Positions 53,202-61,785 of a stretch of 64,000 nt of DNA are shown one piece after another. The stretch covers positions 34,303 to 98,302 of the forward strand of contig CAVVZC010000005.1 in assembly GCA_963752565.1 (NCBI GenBank), given 5' to 3'. The DNA is from UBA11574 sp963752565 (GTDB taxonomy: Bacteria > Desulfobacterota > Desulfobacteria > Desulfobacterales > UBA11574). How positions within the stretch are numbered: position 1 is the first letter of the stretch; every line of letters starts with the position of its first letter. The notes beneath the pieces were generated by a model. It did not search any database. It was given only the letters and a program-made list of their open reading frames with translations, and was not told the DNA's origin. The position numbers and the translations under genes were made by a program.

Positions 53202-53608
53202 TGTATGGTGTGTCAATGTTTGAGTCAAGGACAAATTTTGTTTATTGCTTTCAGGCGTATCAATTTGATATTTAATCTATTTCTGATATTATGGTTTTAT
53301 TCTTACTGGACTGATATTTTGCTTTGATGGGGACATCTTTCTTGCACTGCCTCAGGAAAGGATGTTTTTGTGGCAAGGGACCGGTTTCTCAAAAAAGCAT
53401 TTATAAACCGGTTAGCGGGGTTGCCTATGTAGTATTTCGGACAGTTTCTTCTGGCCTTTTTTAACGGCACGTTGAAATGAGGCAGCTTGAAGATAAAGAT
53501 AAAACAATTGATACCTAAAAAACCGGTATGAATACTGCTGAGGTACAGAGCCGGTTAGAAACGTGAAAAGGATAGGCGCCCACTATGATGCCCTTAAAAG
53601 GGAAACGA
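53202..53608. other. Intergenic, nothing recognised
   Basis: About 400 bp between arsR and the end of prs. It contains small AACCGGTT inverted repeats but no coding signal or repeat core that I can support. Confidence 0.4.
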
Positions 53609-54550
53609 TCAGATGAAGAGAGCCCCCACACTTTCACCGCTGTGTATGCGCTTTATTGCCTCCGCAAGCAGAGACCCCACAGACAGAATCTTTAAGTGTT
53701 CCATCTTTTTTTTTCCAGGGACCTCCACCGTATTGGTCACAACAATTTTTTCAACAGACAAATCCTTGAGGTTTTTAACAGCCTGTCCTGACAGGACAGG
53801 ATGTGTTGCCCCCACATAGATTTTTCTGACCCCGGCTTTTTCAAGCGTTTCTACTGAAGTTATCACCGTAGCGCCTGTGGAAATTTCATCGTCGAAGATA
53901 ATTGCATCTTTACCTTTTACATCGCCTACGACCAACCCCTGAACAACATCGGTATCACTGATTCGTCTCTTATCTATGATTGCCATGGATGTGTTCAACT
54001 TATTGGCAAAACGTCCGACTCTCTTGGCACCTCCGGCATCCGTTGCAACGACTACGGCATTTGAAATGTCTAAACGTTTTTTGAAGTAGTTGCAGATAAT
54101 AGGAATTGCCGTAAGGTGATCAACAGGTATGCTGAAGAACCCGTGTACCGAATCGGCATGAAGATCCATGGTCAGCACGCGGTTTGCGCCTGCGGTTTTG
54201 AGCAGATCTGCCATGAGTCTTCCGGCTATAGAAATTCTGGGGGCATCCTTTTTGTCGGATCTGGCATACGAATAATATGGAACCACAGCAGTAATCCTCT
54301 TGGCGGATGCGCTGCGCAGGGCATCAAGAGTAATCAACAACTCCATAATGTGATTGCTGACGGGCCGGCTGAATGACTGAATCACAAAGACATCTTTTTC
54401 TCTCACGTTTTCCTTGACCTGTACGAACAGGTTGTCATTGGAAAACCTCGAAATTTCCAGTTTGCTGAGCTGGATGTTGAGATGCCGACACATTTCTTTT
54501 GCAAGCCCTTTGTTTGAGTTTCCGGAAAATACTTTTAAGTCGCTATACAT
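53609..54550 (-). CDS. prs: Ribose-phosphate pyrophosphokinase
   Basis: 313-residue enzyme making PRPP for purine, pyrimidine and histidine synthesis. Visible motifs: SGNSNKGLAKEM at the N-terminus, YSYARSDKK with ATP-binding residues, the catalytic flexible loop (VVATDAGGAKRVGRFANKL) and the PRPP motif DDEISTGATVI. Length and ends are typical. Transcribed leftward alone. Confidence 0.96.
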   Translation of the reverse strand: MYSDLKVFSGNSNKGLAKEMCRHLNIQLSKLEISRFSNDNLFVQVKENVREKDVFVIQSFSRPVSNHIMELLITLDALRSASAKRITAVVPYYSYARSDKKDAPRISIAGRLMADLLKTAGANRVLTMDLHADSVHGFFSIPVDHLTAIPIICNYFKKRLDISNAVVVATDAGGAKRVGRFANKLNTSMAIIDKRRISDTDVVQGLVVGDVKGKDAIIFDDEISTGATVITSVETLEKAGVRKIYVGATHPVLSGQAVKNLKDLSVEKIVVTNTVEVPGKKKMEHLKILSVGSLLAEAIKRIHSGESVGALFI

Positions 54551-54792
54551 TATTCTCTCCGCAGGCGTTTTGCTGTGTATCTATTTTATGTTCTTCAACG
54601 GCTTCCAGCTAAAATAACGCATTAGACCTAATAATTTCAAGCAAAAATCTTAAATTTTCGATTTCGCCAAAGCCTTGCGATGCAAATGCTTCTAAGCGAT
54701 AATAAATTATTGCACAAACGCTTCGACAATTCATCTGAGACGGACGGTCACCGCAGCCGTAAAAACGGCTGCGGCGTGGTAATAAGCCCTAT

Positions 54793-54906
54793 CGTTGCAA
54801 AAGTTGAGGGTGCCGCAGATCCGAGGCGTCGAGGGTGAAGGTTGTAGTCGTCTACCGCGAACTCTTGACAACAATGGAGGTGCGGTATCATCGGCTTTCC
54901 CAACGG
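54793..54906 (-). repeat. Palindromic 3'-end element, copy B3
   Basis: Read on the minus strand: GGGAAAGCCGATGATACCGC, then TCAAGAGTTCGCGGTAGACG, CTACAACCTTCACCCTCGA and GATCTGCGGCACCCTCAACT. Inner stem GTAG/CTAC around ACGA; middle stem with two A-C mismatches; outer stem AAAGCCGATGATACCGCA/TGCGGCACCCTCAACTTTT. It lies downstream of the NIL-ferredoxin gene. The rest of the 505-bp gap shows nothing else. Confidence 0.75.
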
Positions 54907-55055
54907 GTAAATAACACGACGAATCTAAAACTTTTTGAGAAATGCACATATGGGAATCCAGCAAACGGTTCGGAAACAGCCAAAACCTTTGAATAATAAT
55001 ATTTTTAAAACACTCGACGTGTTATTTATGCAGCGATAGGGTAAACATTGAATCT

Positions 55056-55472
55056 CTACACAAACTGTTCCTCCACCGACATGGCCTGATAGATGCAGAC
55101 CTCCAGACAAGAGAAACAAACAATACACTTTTCAGGATCAAAGGATACATTCCAGGACTCACGATCCACGTCCAGCGCCTGAGTCGGACAGTGGGGCACA
55201 CAGGAGGTGCAGCTGGTGCATCGGTCTTCGAGATGCTGGATCTTTTGGGCCAATGGCGTAACCAGTACACCGACGCTTTCAAGATAGTTCAGGCCCTGTG
55301 AAATTTGGATTTCCTCGCCACTCAATTCCACAACCATTTGCCCCTGCTTTCCAGGATCGATGCTGGCGCGCAAAATATTGACCCGGACGCCGTAATCGGA
55401 TATCAAATGGTAGGTTACGGGCTCTTCAACAATATTTTCCGGAAAAATAAAAACAAGTTTCATCTGTTTCAT
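55056..55472 (-). CDS. NIL-domain plus 2[4Fe-4S] ferredoxin, homocysteine synthesis partner
   Basis: 138 residues. The N-terminal NIL domain (1-75, KLVFIFPENIVEEPVTYHLI) is followed by a ferredoxin with two 4Fe-4S motifs: CTSCTSCVPHCP and CIVCFSCLEVC. In Methanosarcina and sulfate reducers, NIL-ferredoxin plus a DUF39 protein replace MetZ and others in converting aspartate semialdehyde and sulfide to homocysteine. The start overlaps the DUF39 stop by four bases (ATGA), so they are co-translated. Confidence 0.9.
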   Translation of the reverse strand: MKQMKLVFIFPENIVEEPVTYHLISDYGVRVNILRASIDPGKQGQMVVELSGEEIQISQGLNYLESVGVLVTPLAQKIQHLEDRCTSCTSCVPHCPTQALDVDRESWNVSFDPEKCIVCFSCLEVCIYQAMSVEEQFV

Positions 55473-56659
55473 TCTGTGGTCTCCTTTTCTATGACAGCAC
55501 CCGGCAGCGACGCCTGGAATTGTGTCAGTAAAAAATCGCCGTCCTGGATAAGCTGTTTGAGATGATGGGCCACCTTGCGGGCCAGGGCATAACTGGAAAA
55601 AGACCCGGTTGGCACATCCTGATCTTTAATGTGGATACTTCCGGATTTCAATTCCTTATAAGTGACTTCACCCAGCTTTGCTTCCCCTTGACCGGTTGGA
55701 TAGAATTCACTGTAATCAACCACCGGTGCTTTAAGCTGGGCGTCGGTCACCGAAACAGAACGTAACATGTCTTCATCCAGAATGGGAATGGGGACACCCA
55801 CGGCCAGGCTCAGCGTTACGCCGTATCCTGTATAGGAAACCGCCCGAAGCCACTCGGTGCTCATTTGTCGCATATCCCCGATAAGGGCCACAGTTCCGGC
55901 AGGGGTTTGGGGGGTGCCGTTTTTCAGTCGCGGCGCATTGGGATTGTGCTGGGTGCCGGGCCAGGCAACATAACCCTCAGCACCACTGAGAAACACCCGG
56001 GTACCGATACCGATGGTACGAAAATACGGATCATTAAACAGGGGTGACAGTTGACCGGCACTGCAGTAATAGGCATTCCCCAGTTTTGGTTTGAGTTTGC
56101 CCATATAGGTATATATGGGTTTGTCGGAAAGGTTGACGGCAACATTATAGTTCTGATAGCAGTTTCTCGGGTTGAACAGAAACGCATCATTCATGTCCTC
56201 CAGGCCGACCAACTGTTCACGGGTTAGAAGCGGATAACAATCGGTACCATAAGCACCGCCCTTTAGCAGCACCTTTTTCCCGGCAACCAGATCTTCGATA
56301 ACGTGGGCGCCGCCATACCGATACTTCCCGGGACGGCCGTTGCTGTTACGCGGGTCGCTGTCGGGAATTGCCGTTGCGCCCACGTAGATGTCAGCCGCCG
56401 CCAGACCGGCATACGCCGGCACGCCGTTCAACGTGGCGAAACCTCCGCCGAGCTTCATCTTTTCTTTTGGCTGTTTAATGTTGAAAAAAGCGCCTGAGGA
56501 ACACATGGGGCTAAAGGTTCCGGTGGTAACGACATCCACTTCACGAACAGCCTGTTTGATCCCTTTTTCTTGGACCACATCGATAATCTCTTCGGCGGTG
56601 AACACCACCACCTTTCCGGATCGGATTTTGGCATTGATTTCTTCTATGGTTCTGGCCAT
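55469..56659 (-). CDS. Homocysteine biosynthesis protein (DUF39)
   Basis: 396 residues of DUF39, which catalyses sulfide incorporation into homocysteine in anaerobes that lack the O-acyl-homoserine route. Typical stretches: EEINAKIRSGKVVVFTAEEI at the start, TTGTFSPMCSSGAFFN, a second Cys in GGAYGTDCYPLLTREQL and a third in NPRNCYQNYN. GGAG precedes ATG 56659. The gene is preceded by a long structured leader (see 56804-57180). Confidence 0.93.
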   Translation of the reverse strand: MARTIEEINAKIRSGKVVVFTAEEIIDVVQEKGIKQAVREVDVVTTGTFSPMCSSGAFFNIKQPKEKMKLGGGFATLNGVPAYAGLAAADIYVGATAIPDSDPRNSNGRPGKYRYGGAHVIEDLVAGKKVLLKGGAYGTDCYPLLTREQLVGLEDMNDAFLFNPRNCYQNYNVAVNLSDKPIYTYMGKLKPKLGNAYYCSAGQLSPLFNDPYFRTIGIGTRVFLSGAEGYVAWPGTQHNPNAPRLKNGTPQTPAGTVALIGDMRQMSTEWLRAVSYTGYGVTLSLAVGVPIPILDEDMLRSVSVTDAQLKAPVVDYSEFYPTGQGEAKLGEVTYKELKSGSIHIKDQDVPTGSFSSYALARKVAHHLKQLIQDGDFLLTQFQASLPGAVIEKETTE

Positions 56660-56698
56660 GAGTATATCTCCTTATTAGCGTCAAGTTAAATAGGACAC

Positions 56699-56780
56699 AG
56701 ATTTTCGAAGATATACACAGATAATATTATTGTTTTGCAATCTAAGAATCTTGATAATCTGTGTCTATCTGTGTCCAAAA
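56699..56780. repeat. Inverted repeat with ACACAGAT motifs
   Basis: GGACACAGATTTTCGAAGAT recurs inverted as ATCTGTGTCTATCTGTGTCC about 50 bp away. This pair is typical of repeat debris in this group. Confidence 0.5.
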
Positions 56781-56809
56781 AAACAATTTTCTATACTATT
56801 AAATTAATG

Positions 56810-56880
56810 AAAGCTGGATAAGCTTCGATGAGACGGCTCCCAAAGGAGCCCGGACATTATCCATAAGCAGGGCCGGACAT
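56810..56880 (-). other. Structured leader hairpin upstream of DUF39
   Basis: On the minus strand GGATAA pairs with TTATCC around a GGCTCC-TTTG-GGAGCC hairpin. It lies about 150 bp before the DUF39 start. This could be part of a leader RNA, but I match it to no known riboswitch. Confidence 0.35.
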
Positions 56881-56984
56881 GCGTAGTGATAAAGTGCATA
56901 TTTGATGTAAAGGGCGGTAAAAACATTCGATGGTCCTTCTTAATCGTCGATAGTTTTGTTTTATTGGTTTGTAAGTCTGTAAAT

Positions 56985-57019
56985 AAAAAAAGCCGCGGGT
57001 TTTCAGAACCCACGGCTTT
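56985..57019 (-). terminator. Intrinsic terminator
   Basis: AAAGCCGTGGGTT and AACCCGCGGCTTT (minus strand) form a 13-pair stem with one G-U pair and a TTCTG-type loop, followed by a run of U. It terminates leftward transcripts from the promoter at 57152-57180. Confidence 0.8.
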
Positions 57020-57151
57020 AATGATCGGAAATCCCAAATGATCAATCCATGGGCGCACCTCGGGTGGGCATCATGGACATCGTGCTGTAAACGTTCGATA
57101 TGGATGGATCATTCGTTGTCATGGCAATTACCTTGTTGGATATGATACAAT
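57020..57151 (-). ncRNA. Candidate small RNA or leader between promoter and terminator
   Basis: A leftward transcript starting near 57145 and ending at the terminator would be about 160 nt and non-coding apart from a short ATG frame. Contains CACCCGAGGTGCGCCC and a GATCATTTGGGATTTCCGATC hairpin. It lies ahead of DUF39, so it could be a regulatory leader with attenuation, or an independent RNA. Confidence 0.4.
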
Positions 57152-57180
57152 GTAGTATAACAAGGCAAATTCTATGTCAA
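57152..57180 (-). promoter_or_regulatory. Sigma-70 promoter, leftward
   Basis: On the minus strand TTGACA (57175-57180) and TATACT (57154-57159) with 15 bases between, or TACTAC with 17. The -35 is a perfect match. Confidence 0.6.
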
Positions 57181-57345
57181 GCAAAAATATCAAGCCTCCT
57201 CATTTTAGTGTTTGAATCAGGGATGGAATATTTTAAAATCTTCCGATGTTGGGAAGGTTGTTTTTTACGAAACCCCCTTTATTCAACAATCAAAACCTGT
57301 TGGGATATCTTTTCTTCCTTGCTTTTACTTTGAATAATGAAAAGG

Positions 57346-57579
57346 CTATTTTTTTAACCATGCTTTGACATCCTCTTTCGTGGGGATCTTGCCGACGCTT
57401 TTGACTTCCCCATCAATGATCACAGAAGGGGTTCCGAAGACACCGTAGCCGGCAATTTCCATGATATCGGTAACTTTTTCTACCGTGGCGTCGATACCGG
57501 TTTCAGCAACCGCGTCCTTTACATTCTGTTCGGTCTGCTTGCACTTTGGGCATCCGGGACCCAGGACTTTGATTTCCAT
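57346..57579 (-). CDS. Small thioredoxin-like protein (CPKC)
   Basis: 77 residues with a thioredoxin fold: EIKVLGPGCPKCKQTEQNV (CPxC active site) and the cis-Pro in YGVFGTPSVIIDGEV. Such proteins occur beside ArsR and permease genes as here (57776-59161, 59274-59615). It may act as disulfide reductase for the permease or metalloid handling. AAGGAG precedes the ATG. Confidence 0.88.
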   Translation of the reverse strand: MEIKVLGPGCPKCKQTEQNVKDAVAETGIDATVEKVTDIMEIAGYGVFGTPSVIIDGEVKSVGKIPTKEDVKAWLKK

Positions 57580-57678
57580 GTTTTTCTCCTTTCTAACTTT
57601 TATGTTTTGTATCTGAAATGCTTAAAGACAATCACAAAAACCGAAATTTAGAAAGCACGAATATTTTATTATGTTTTT

Positions 57679-57706
57679 AAAAAATCCCCCGCTTGGCGCG
57701 GGGAGT
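57679..57706 (-). terminator. Intrinsic terminator after the permease gene
   Basis: On the minus strand CCCCGC-GCCAA-GCGGGG followed by a T-run. It separates the permease from the thioredoxin-like gene downstream. Confidence 0.75.
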
Positions 57707-57775
57707 CTCATTTATCTTTTTCGTGTTTTTCTTCTTTCGTGCTTTCGTGATTATTTATTTTAGTCTTAATCTAAG

Positions 57776-59161
57776 CTATGCATAAAAATGCCCAAAGATC
57801 ATCCCACTGATGGTGGACATGATGACGACCAGGATGATGTAAGCAATGGTCTTTTTGGTGCCCAGCACGCTTCGGATCACCAGCATGTTCGGCAAACTCA
57901 GCGCAGGCCCTGCGAGCAAAAGCGCCAGAGCCGGTCCCTGGCCCATGCCAGAACCAAGGAGTCCTTGCAAAATCGGCACTTCCGTGAGCGTGGCAAAGTA
58001 CATGAATGCACCGGCAACTGAAGCAAAAAGGTTTGCCCACATCGAATTTCCACCTACCAGGCTGCTCACCCATTTCGATGAAATGAGGCCTTCAGAACCG
58101 GGTCGTCCCAGCAGAAGACCTGCTACCAGAACGCCGGCAAAGAGCAGCGGCATGATCTGTTTGGTGAAATCCCAGGATGAGAGAAACCAGTTTTCGGTCT
58201 CGCCACGGGTGGTGGTGATCATCCACACCAAACCAATGATCCCTGTGGAAAAGGCGATGAGTGGCTCGTGCGGGAAAAGAAGTGCCAGAACCAGGACTGC
58301 TGCGCCGGTCACCCCAACCTTATAGGCCTTTACCTTGAACCAGACGACAAGAAGCACGCCCAGAATCACCGCAAAAAGACCGGTCATCAGCCACTTGATA
58401 CTGTAAACGGCATGCCACAAGCCGGTGGGTTCGGCGGGTTTTCCCCAGGTGGCAAAAATAAGAATAAACACCAGGGTGGCAAAATATATGACATTCTGCC
58501 ACAGGGAACGTTCCACATCAGGTTCGGGCATGTGCATGGCTGCCTGGGCTTTGGCTTCTTCTTCTTTTCTAAAGAGAAAATGCATGATCAGCCCGATGAC
58601 GATGCTAAAAATTATCGCTCCTACCGCACGGGCCGTACCGATGGCAAGTCCAAGGACCCGGGCGGTCAGCACAATGGCCAGCACATTGATGGCCGGTCCG
58701 GAATAAAGAAAGGCAATGGCCGGTCCAAGCCCTGCGCCGCGCTTCCAGATGCTGGCAAAAAGGGGTAAGACCGTACAGGAACAGACCGCCAGGATAGAAC
58801 CGGATACCGACGCCACGCCATACGCCAGCACCTTTTTGGCGCCGGCGCCCAGATATTTCATGACCGCGGCCTGGGACACGAAACAGGCAATGGCACCGGC
58901 AATGAAAAAGGCCGGCACCAGGCAAAGAATCACGTGTTCCTGGGCATACCACTTGGCAAGGGCCAGGGCTTCGATCACGGCGCCGTTGAAACGGCTGTTG
59001 CCTATAGGAAGCCAGAAAATGATGATAAAACCACCCACGATAACGCCCAGCGGTTTCCAAATGGTCTTCCAGTCGATTAGGCTCGGTTGGACTTCTTTTT
59101 CAATGTCTTCAGATTCTTTCACCGCTGCCGATGTTTTTTGGGCTATGGTTGCGTTACCCAT
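57776..59161 (-). CDS. Large permease (ArsP / YraQ-like, DUF318)
   Basis: 461 residues with about ten membrane helices. The family signature SILAVCSCTVLPLFASIWKR (Cys pair in the first half) and GLGPAIAFLYSGPAINVLAI are clear; the second half repeats the theme (GQGPALALLLAGPALSLPNM). ArsP members export trivalent organoarsenicals; other members handle different solutes. Its place next to an ArsR regulator and a CPxC protein suggests thiol-reactive metalloid export. Substrate not proven. Confidence 0.82.
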   Translation of the reverse strand: MGNATIAQKTSAAVKESEDIEKEVQPSLIDWKTIWKPLGVIVGGFIIIFWLPIGNSRFNGAVIEALALAKWYAQEHVILCLVPAFFIAGAIACFVSQAAVMKYLGAGAKKVLAYGVASVSGSILAVCSCTVLPLFASIWKRGAGLGPAIAFLYSGPAINVLAIVLTARVLGLAIGTARAVGAIIFSIVIGLIMHFLFRKEEEAKAQAAMHMPEPDVERSLWQNVIYFATLVFILIFATWGKPAEPTGLWHAVYSIKWLMTGLFAVILGVLLVVWFKVKAYKVGVTGAAVLVLALLFPHEPLIAFSTGIIGLVWMITTTRGETENWFLSSWDFTKQIMPLLFAGVLVAGLLLGRPGSEGLISSKWVSSLVGGNSMWANLFASVAGAFMYFATLTEVPILQGLLGSGMGQGPALALLLAGPALSLPNMLVIRSVLGTKKTIAYIILVVIMSTISGMIFGHFYA

Positions 59162-59231
59162 TGTTTATCCTTCTCACAATAATTAATGATGGACTCATCT
59201 AAAACAAAATCAGGTGTTTTAAATTAATCTA

Positions 59232-59264
59232 AATATTTATATGCTAATTTAGCTATATATTAAT
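59232..59264. promoter_or_regulatory. AT-rich palindrome between arsR-like and permease genes
   Basis: AATATTTATATGCTAA and TTTAGCTATATATTAAT make an imperfect palindrome about 70 bp before the permease start. It may be a second operator for the ArsR-like repressor. Confidence 0.45.
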
Positions 59265-59273
59265 GCAAAAAAA

Positions 59274-59615
59274 TTAACCGGTCAATTCTTCTCTGTTTAG
59301 AAACGGTGCTTTTTTAACGAGTTTAACCACTTCCGGATCATTGTCCAGCCAATGTCTTAGATGGCCCAAAAGGCTGGCCGAATAAGGGCTTTGTTTTCCG
59401 TTCGAAAGATAATAGTTCACCCACAGACCATCTTTCTGATAATCGACCAATCCAGCCTCTTCAAGTATTTTAAGGTGCTTGGAGACGCTCGGCTGAGAAA
59501 TCTTCAAGGCTGCCTGGAGCTCGCAAACACACATCACCTTTTGTTGAAGCAACTTTACAATTTTTACCCTGTTGGGATCTGAAAGGGCCTTCATAACTTT
59601 GACAAATGTCTTCAT
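59274..59615 (-). CDS. ArsR-family metalloregulator
   Basis: 113 residues. Winged HTH with the metal site VMCVCELQAAL and recognition helix QPSVSKHLKIL. It lies upstream of the permease on the same strand, so probably represses it. AGGCGGC is the ribosome site. A palindrome (TATTC...GAATA) overlaps its promoter. Confidence 0.9.
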   Translation of the reverse strand: MKTFVKVMKALSDPNRVKIVKLLQQKVMCVCELQAALKISQPSVSKHLKILEEAGLVDYQKDGLWVNYYLSNGKQSPYSASLLGHLRHWLDNDPEVVKLVKKAPFLNREELTG

Positions 59616-59627
59616 GCCGCCTCCTAA

Positions 59628-59645
59628 TATTCTTAAAATAGAATA
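59628..59645. promoter_or_regulatory. ArsR-like operator candidate
   Basis: TATTCTTAAAATAGAATA: five-base arms around an AT-rich centre, 13 bp from the regulator start. Confidence 0.5.
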
Positions 59646-59715
59646 TATAGATTGGTTTGAAACGTGTCAAATATTTTTTTAATAATTTTACAGGGGAAAT
59701 AATGAGCTGGAATTG

Positions 59716-59744
59716 GTTTGGAACCATTAATTAAAATAATAACA
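59716..59744 (+). repeat. Direct repeat, left copy (29 bp)
   Basis: GTTTGGAACCATTAATTAAA and onward matches 60255-60283 with two mismatches. The pair brackets the orphan gene at 59806-60162. Confidence 0.7.
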
Positions 59745-59805
59745 AAGTATTTTGGGTACTTTTTATTAATGGTTTCTCACTTGGTAATATGGTATAATTG
59801 TCACT

Positions 59806-60162
59806 ATGACTATATTTGAAAGATGCGATATAGCATTTGATGACTCAGGAAGAGGAATACTCAAGGACGGTCAGCAAGTGCTTGCCGAAGTTGACTACTT
59901 CCTTTATTATGATAAGTTCTTTAATGGCAATCAGGTTATAGAGAACAAATATGAGGATGCCCTTAGTATTTATGGTCATTTTTCAACGATTGATTGTCTC
60001 CCTGAGATCAAAAAACGAAGTCATTACATGCTTTGCCTCCAGAGCAGGCTTGAGCTTGAAATTGAAGTCAATTTTGTCCACCAACCCGCCACCCAATCTG
60101 TGTCTTGTGAATTTTCTGTTGTTGGTGACAGTCTAAAAAAGTTCTATAATTTATTATCCTAA
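59806..60162 (+). CDS. Orphan hypothetical protein
   Basis: 118 residues, soluble, no recognised motif. It starts MTIFERCDIAFDDSGRGILK; acidic, mixed strand/helix pattern. It stands alone on the plus strand between leftward genes, and a 29-bp direct repeat flanks it. No clear ribosome site. It could be a small insert; function unknown. Confidence 0.6.
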   Translation: MTIFERCDIAFDDSGRGILKDGQQVLAEVDYFLYYDKFFNGNQVIENKYEDALSIYGHFSTIDCLPEIKKRSHYMLCLQSRLELEIEVNFVHQPATQSVSCEFSVVGDSLKKFYNLLS

Positions 60163-60254
60163 ATGTCCTTGATTTCCATTGAATGGGTTGAACTTATGGA
60201 TGTTATTTATAATACGTTTTGATATTCGATCGGCAATTTTTTCAACGAATCTTA

Positions 60255-60283
60255 GTTTGGCACCATTAATTACAATAATAACA
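60255..60283 (+). repeat. Direct repeat, right copy (29 bp)
   Basis: GTTTGGCACCATTAATTACA and onward, the partner of 59716-59744 with two changes. Confidence 0.7.
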
Positions 60284-60305
60284 TTTATTTAAAAAATCCC
60301 CCGAG

Positions 60306-60956
60306 TTAGTCCACAGTGATTTTATGCACATATTTTACCCAGGTAAATCCAAAATGCCCTTCTGCCACTACACGTAGTGGAAAACCATGCTTTTGGGGAA
60401 GGGCTTTTCCATTCACCTCATATGCCAAAAATACTTTATTGGAGAGGACATCCTTTAGGTGAAATTGTTCTATTTTTTCATATCTACCTTCCGGACCTCT
60501 AAAGGTCACGAGAGTTCCGCCATCTGTCAATTTGACCTTTTGGAACAGAGTGTTCAGTGAAATTCCTTTCCAACGGCCGTGATTGGCAAAAATACCAGGA
60601 CAAATCATGAGGACATCCCTTTCAATTGTTGGCAGGGCGAGGATCTCTGAATACCTCAGATGAAGCGGCACCTCAACATGTCCTGAAACCTCCAGGCGCC
60701 AGGTTTCGAGATCCGTCTGGTGACCCGTTATTCCCATAGTTTTGAAATCTTGTAGGGGCGTAAGTTCAAGGTTGTGAGTCTCCAACTCGGCTGGATTTTT
60801 ATAGGCGAGGTCTTCTCGAGGGGTATCTTTTGGCAGGATAACTTTTTGAATTTTGGCATGAACAAGTCGAATCCACGATAAAAAAGGGCTGAACAAAAGA
60901 CCCATACCCGAAATGAATTCGAGCGACTTTTTGAGAAATCGTCTCCGTCTATTCAT
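60306..60956 (-). CDS. Exported sulfite-oxidase-fold molybdoenzyme
   Basis: 216 residues. An N-terminal export region (RRRRFLKKSLEFISGMGLLF) is followed by the oxidoreductase molybdopterin-binding domain: TLEVSGHVE-type start and the Mo-ligand Cys in VLMICPGIFANHGRWKG, then HGFPLRVVAEGHFGFTWVKY. The family includes MsrP/YedY and SorA. It lies downstream of cytochrome P460 and rhodanese on the same strand. Substrate unknown; a sulfur oxyanion is plausible. Confidence 0.85.
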   Translation of the reverse strand: MNRRRRFLKKSLEFISGMGLLFSPFLSWIRLVHAKIQKVILPKDTPREDLAYKNPAELETHNLELTPLQDFKTMGITGHQTDLETWRLEVSGHVEVPLHLRYSEILALPTIERDVLMICPGIFANHGRWKGISLNTLFQKVKLTDGGTLVTFRGPEGRYEKIEQFHLKDVLSNKVFLAYEVNGKALPQKHGFPLRVVAEGHFGFTWVKYVHKITVD

Positions 60957-61147
60957 GTTTGCATCCTAATGTGTTTTATACATTGACGACAAAAGATGAA
61001 TGGTACAGGGGAGATATTTGAACTCAGAATACTTACACCGATGTAGAAATTATTCATAAAAAACAAGGCATATATAATTTTGTGTATTTTTTGTTTTGTA
61101 TCTCGAACTGTTCTGAAACAGTAGTGGTGGCAGAATATTCTTTGAAG

Positions 61148-61630
61148 TTACTTAAATTCATGCACCACTACAAAATCATTTTTTACCCGGGTCCCGTGGC
61201 AGCCGATGCAGCTTCTGGGTTTGCCATTGCTTATGACCTTCCCCTCAGGGGTATACTTTGCCCAGTACCAATCGCCATCCGGAGGGTTGTATCCATGGGC
61301 CTTGTACATAACCGTAATGTTATGAAGTTCTTCGCTTTCTCCCTGATAGTTTTCCATGACCTCAATGGAACCATTCTGAAGAGGGGGTCCTGCTGAATTT
61401 AGCGCGCGGTCATTTACATAGACCCTGTGCAACGTACCATGTGGTGCACGGCTTAGCTGCATTCCTTGATGATCGGGCCAGTATGACCATTTACTATATG
61501 GAGATACCTTGGTGATGTAATTCCAAAGTGCAACCGGGTCGGTAGTTGGCATTTCCGCCATTGTCGCGGGTGCTGAAACCAGACAAATGGCAAGTGCTAT
61601 AAATACCGAGCTTATCAATATTTTCTTCAC
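61148..61630 (-). CDS. Exported cytochrome P460 family c-type cytochrome
   Basis: 160 residues. The signal peptide (MKKILISSVFIALAICLVSA) is followed by the P460 domain: YSKWSYWPDHQGMQLSRAPH and HGTLHRVYVND. The heme c motif is CIGCH near residue 143. Characterised P460 enzymes oxidise hydroxylamine or NO, but most family members here are uncharacterised. Its inverted damaged copy starts at 63802. Confidence 0.88.
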   Translation of the reverse strand: MKKILISSVFIALAICLVSAPATMAEMPTTDPVALWNYITKVSPYSKWSYWPDHQGMQLSRAPHGTLHRVYVNDRALNSAGPPLQNGSIEVMENYQGESEELHNITVMYKAHGYNPPDGDWYWAKYTPEGKVISNGKPRSCIGCHGTRVKNDFVVVHEFK

Positions 61631-61785
61631 TGTTATTCTCCTTTCGGTTGTTTATATCCTAAAAACTGCATGAAAATTTTTGAAAAGGATAATATAAACA
61701 ATATTTATGAATAGATAGCCCCGATTTCGAGGTAGACTGAATACACTTTATTGCTGTGTATCGACTTTTACGAATTTTTCAAAAT

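Noticed and set aside
57020..57115. SAH riboswitch, suggested by CCGAGGTGCG before the homocysteine genes
   Set aside because: Only one short conserved stretch matches; the partner CCAGGCTCGG-type strand and pseudoknot are absent.
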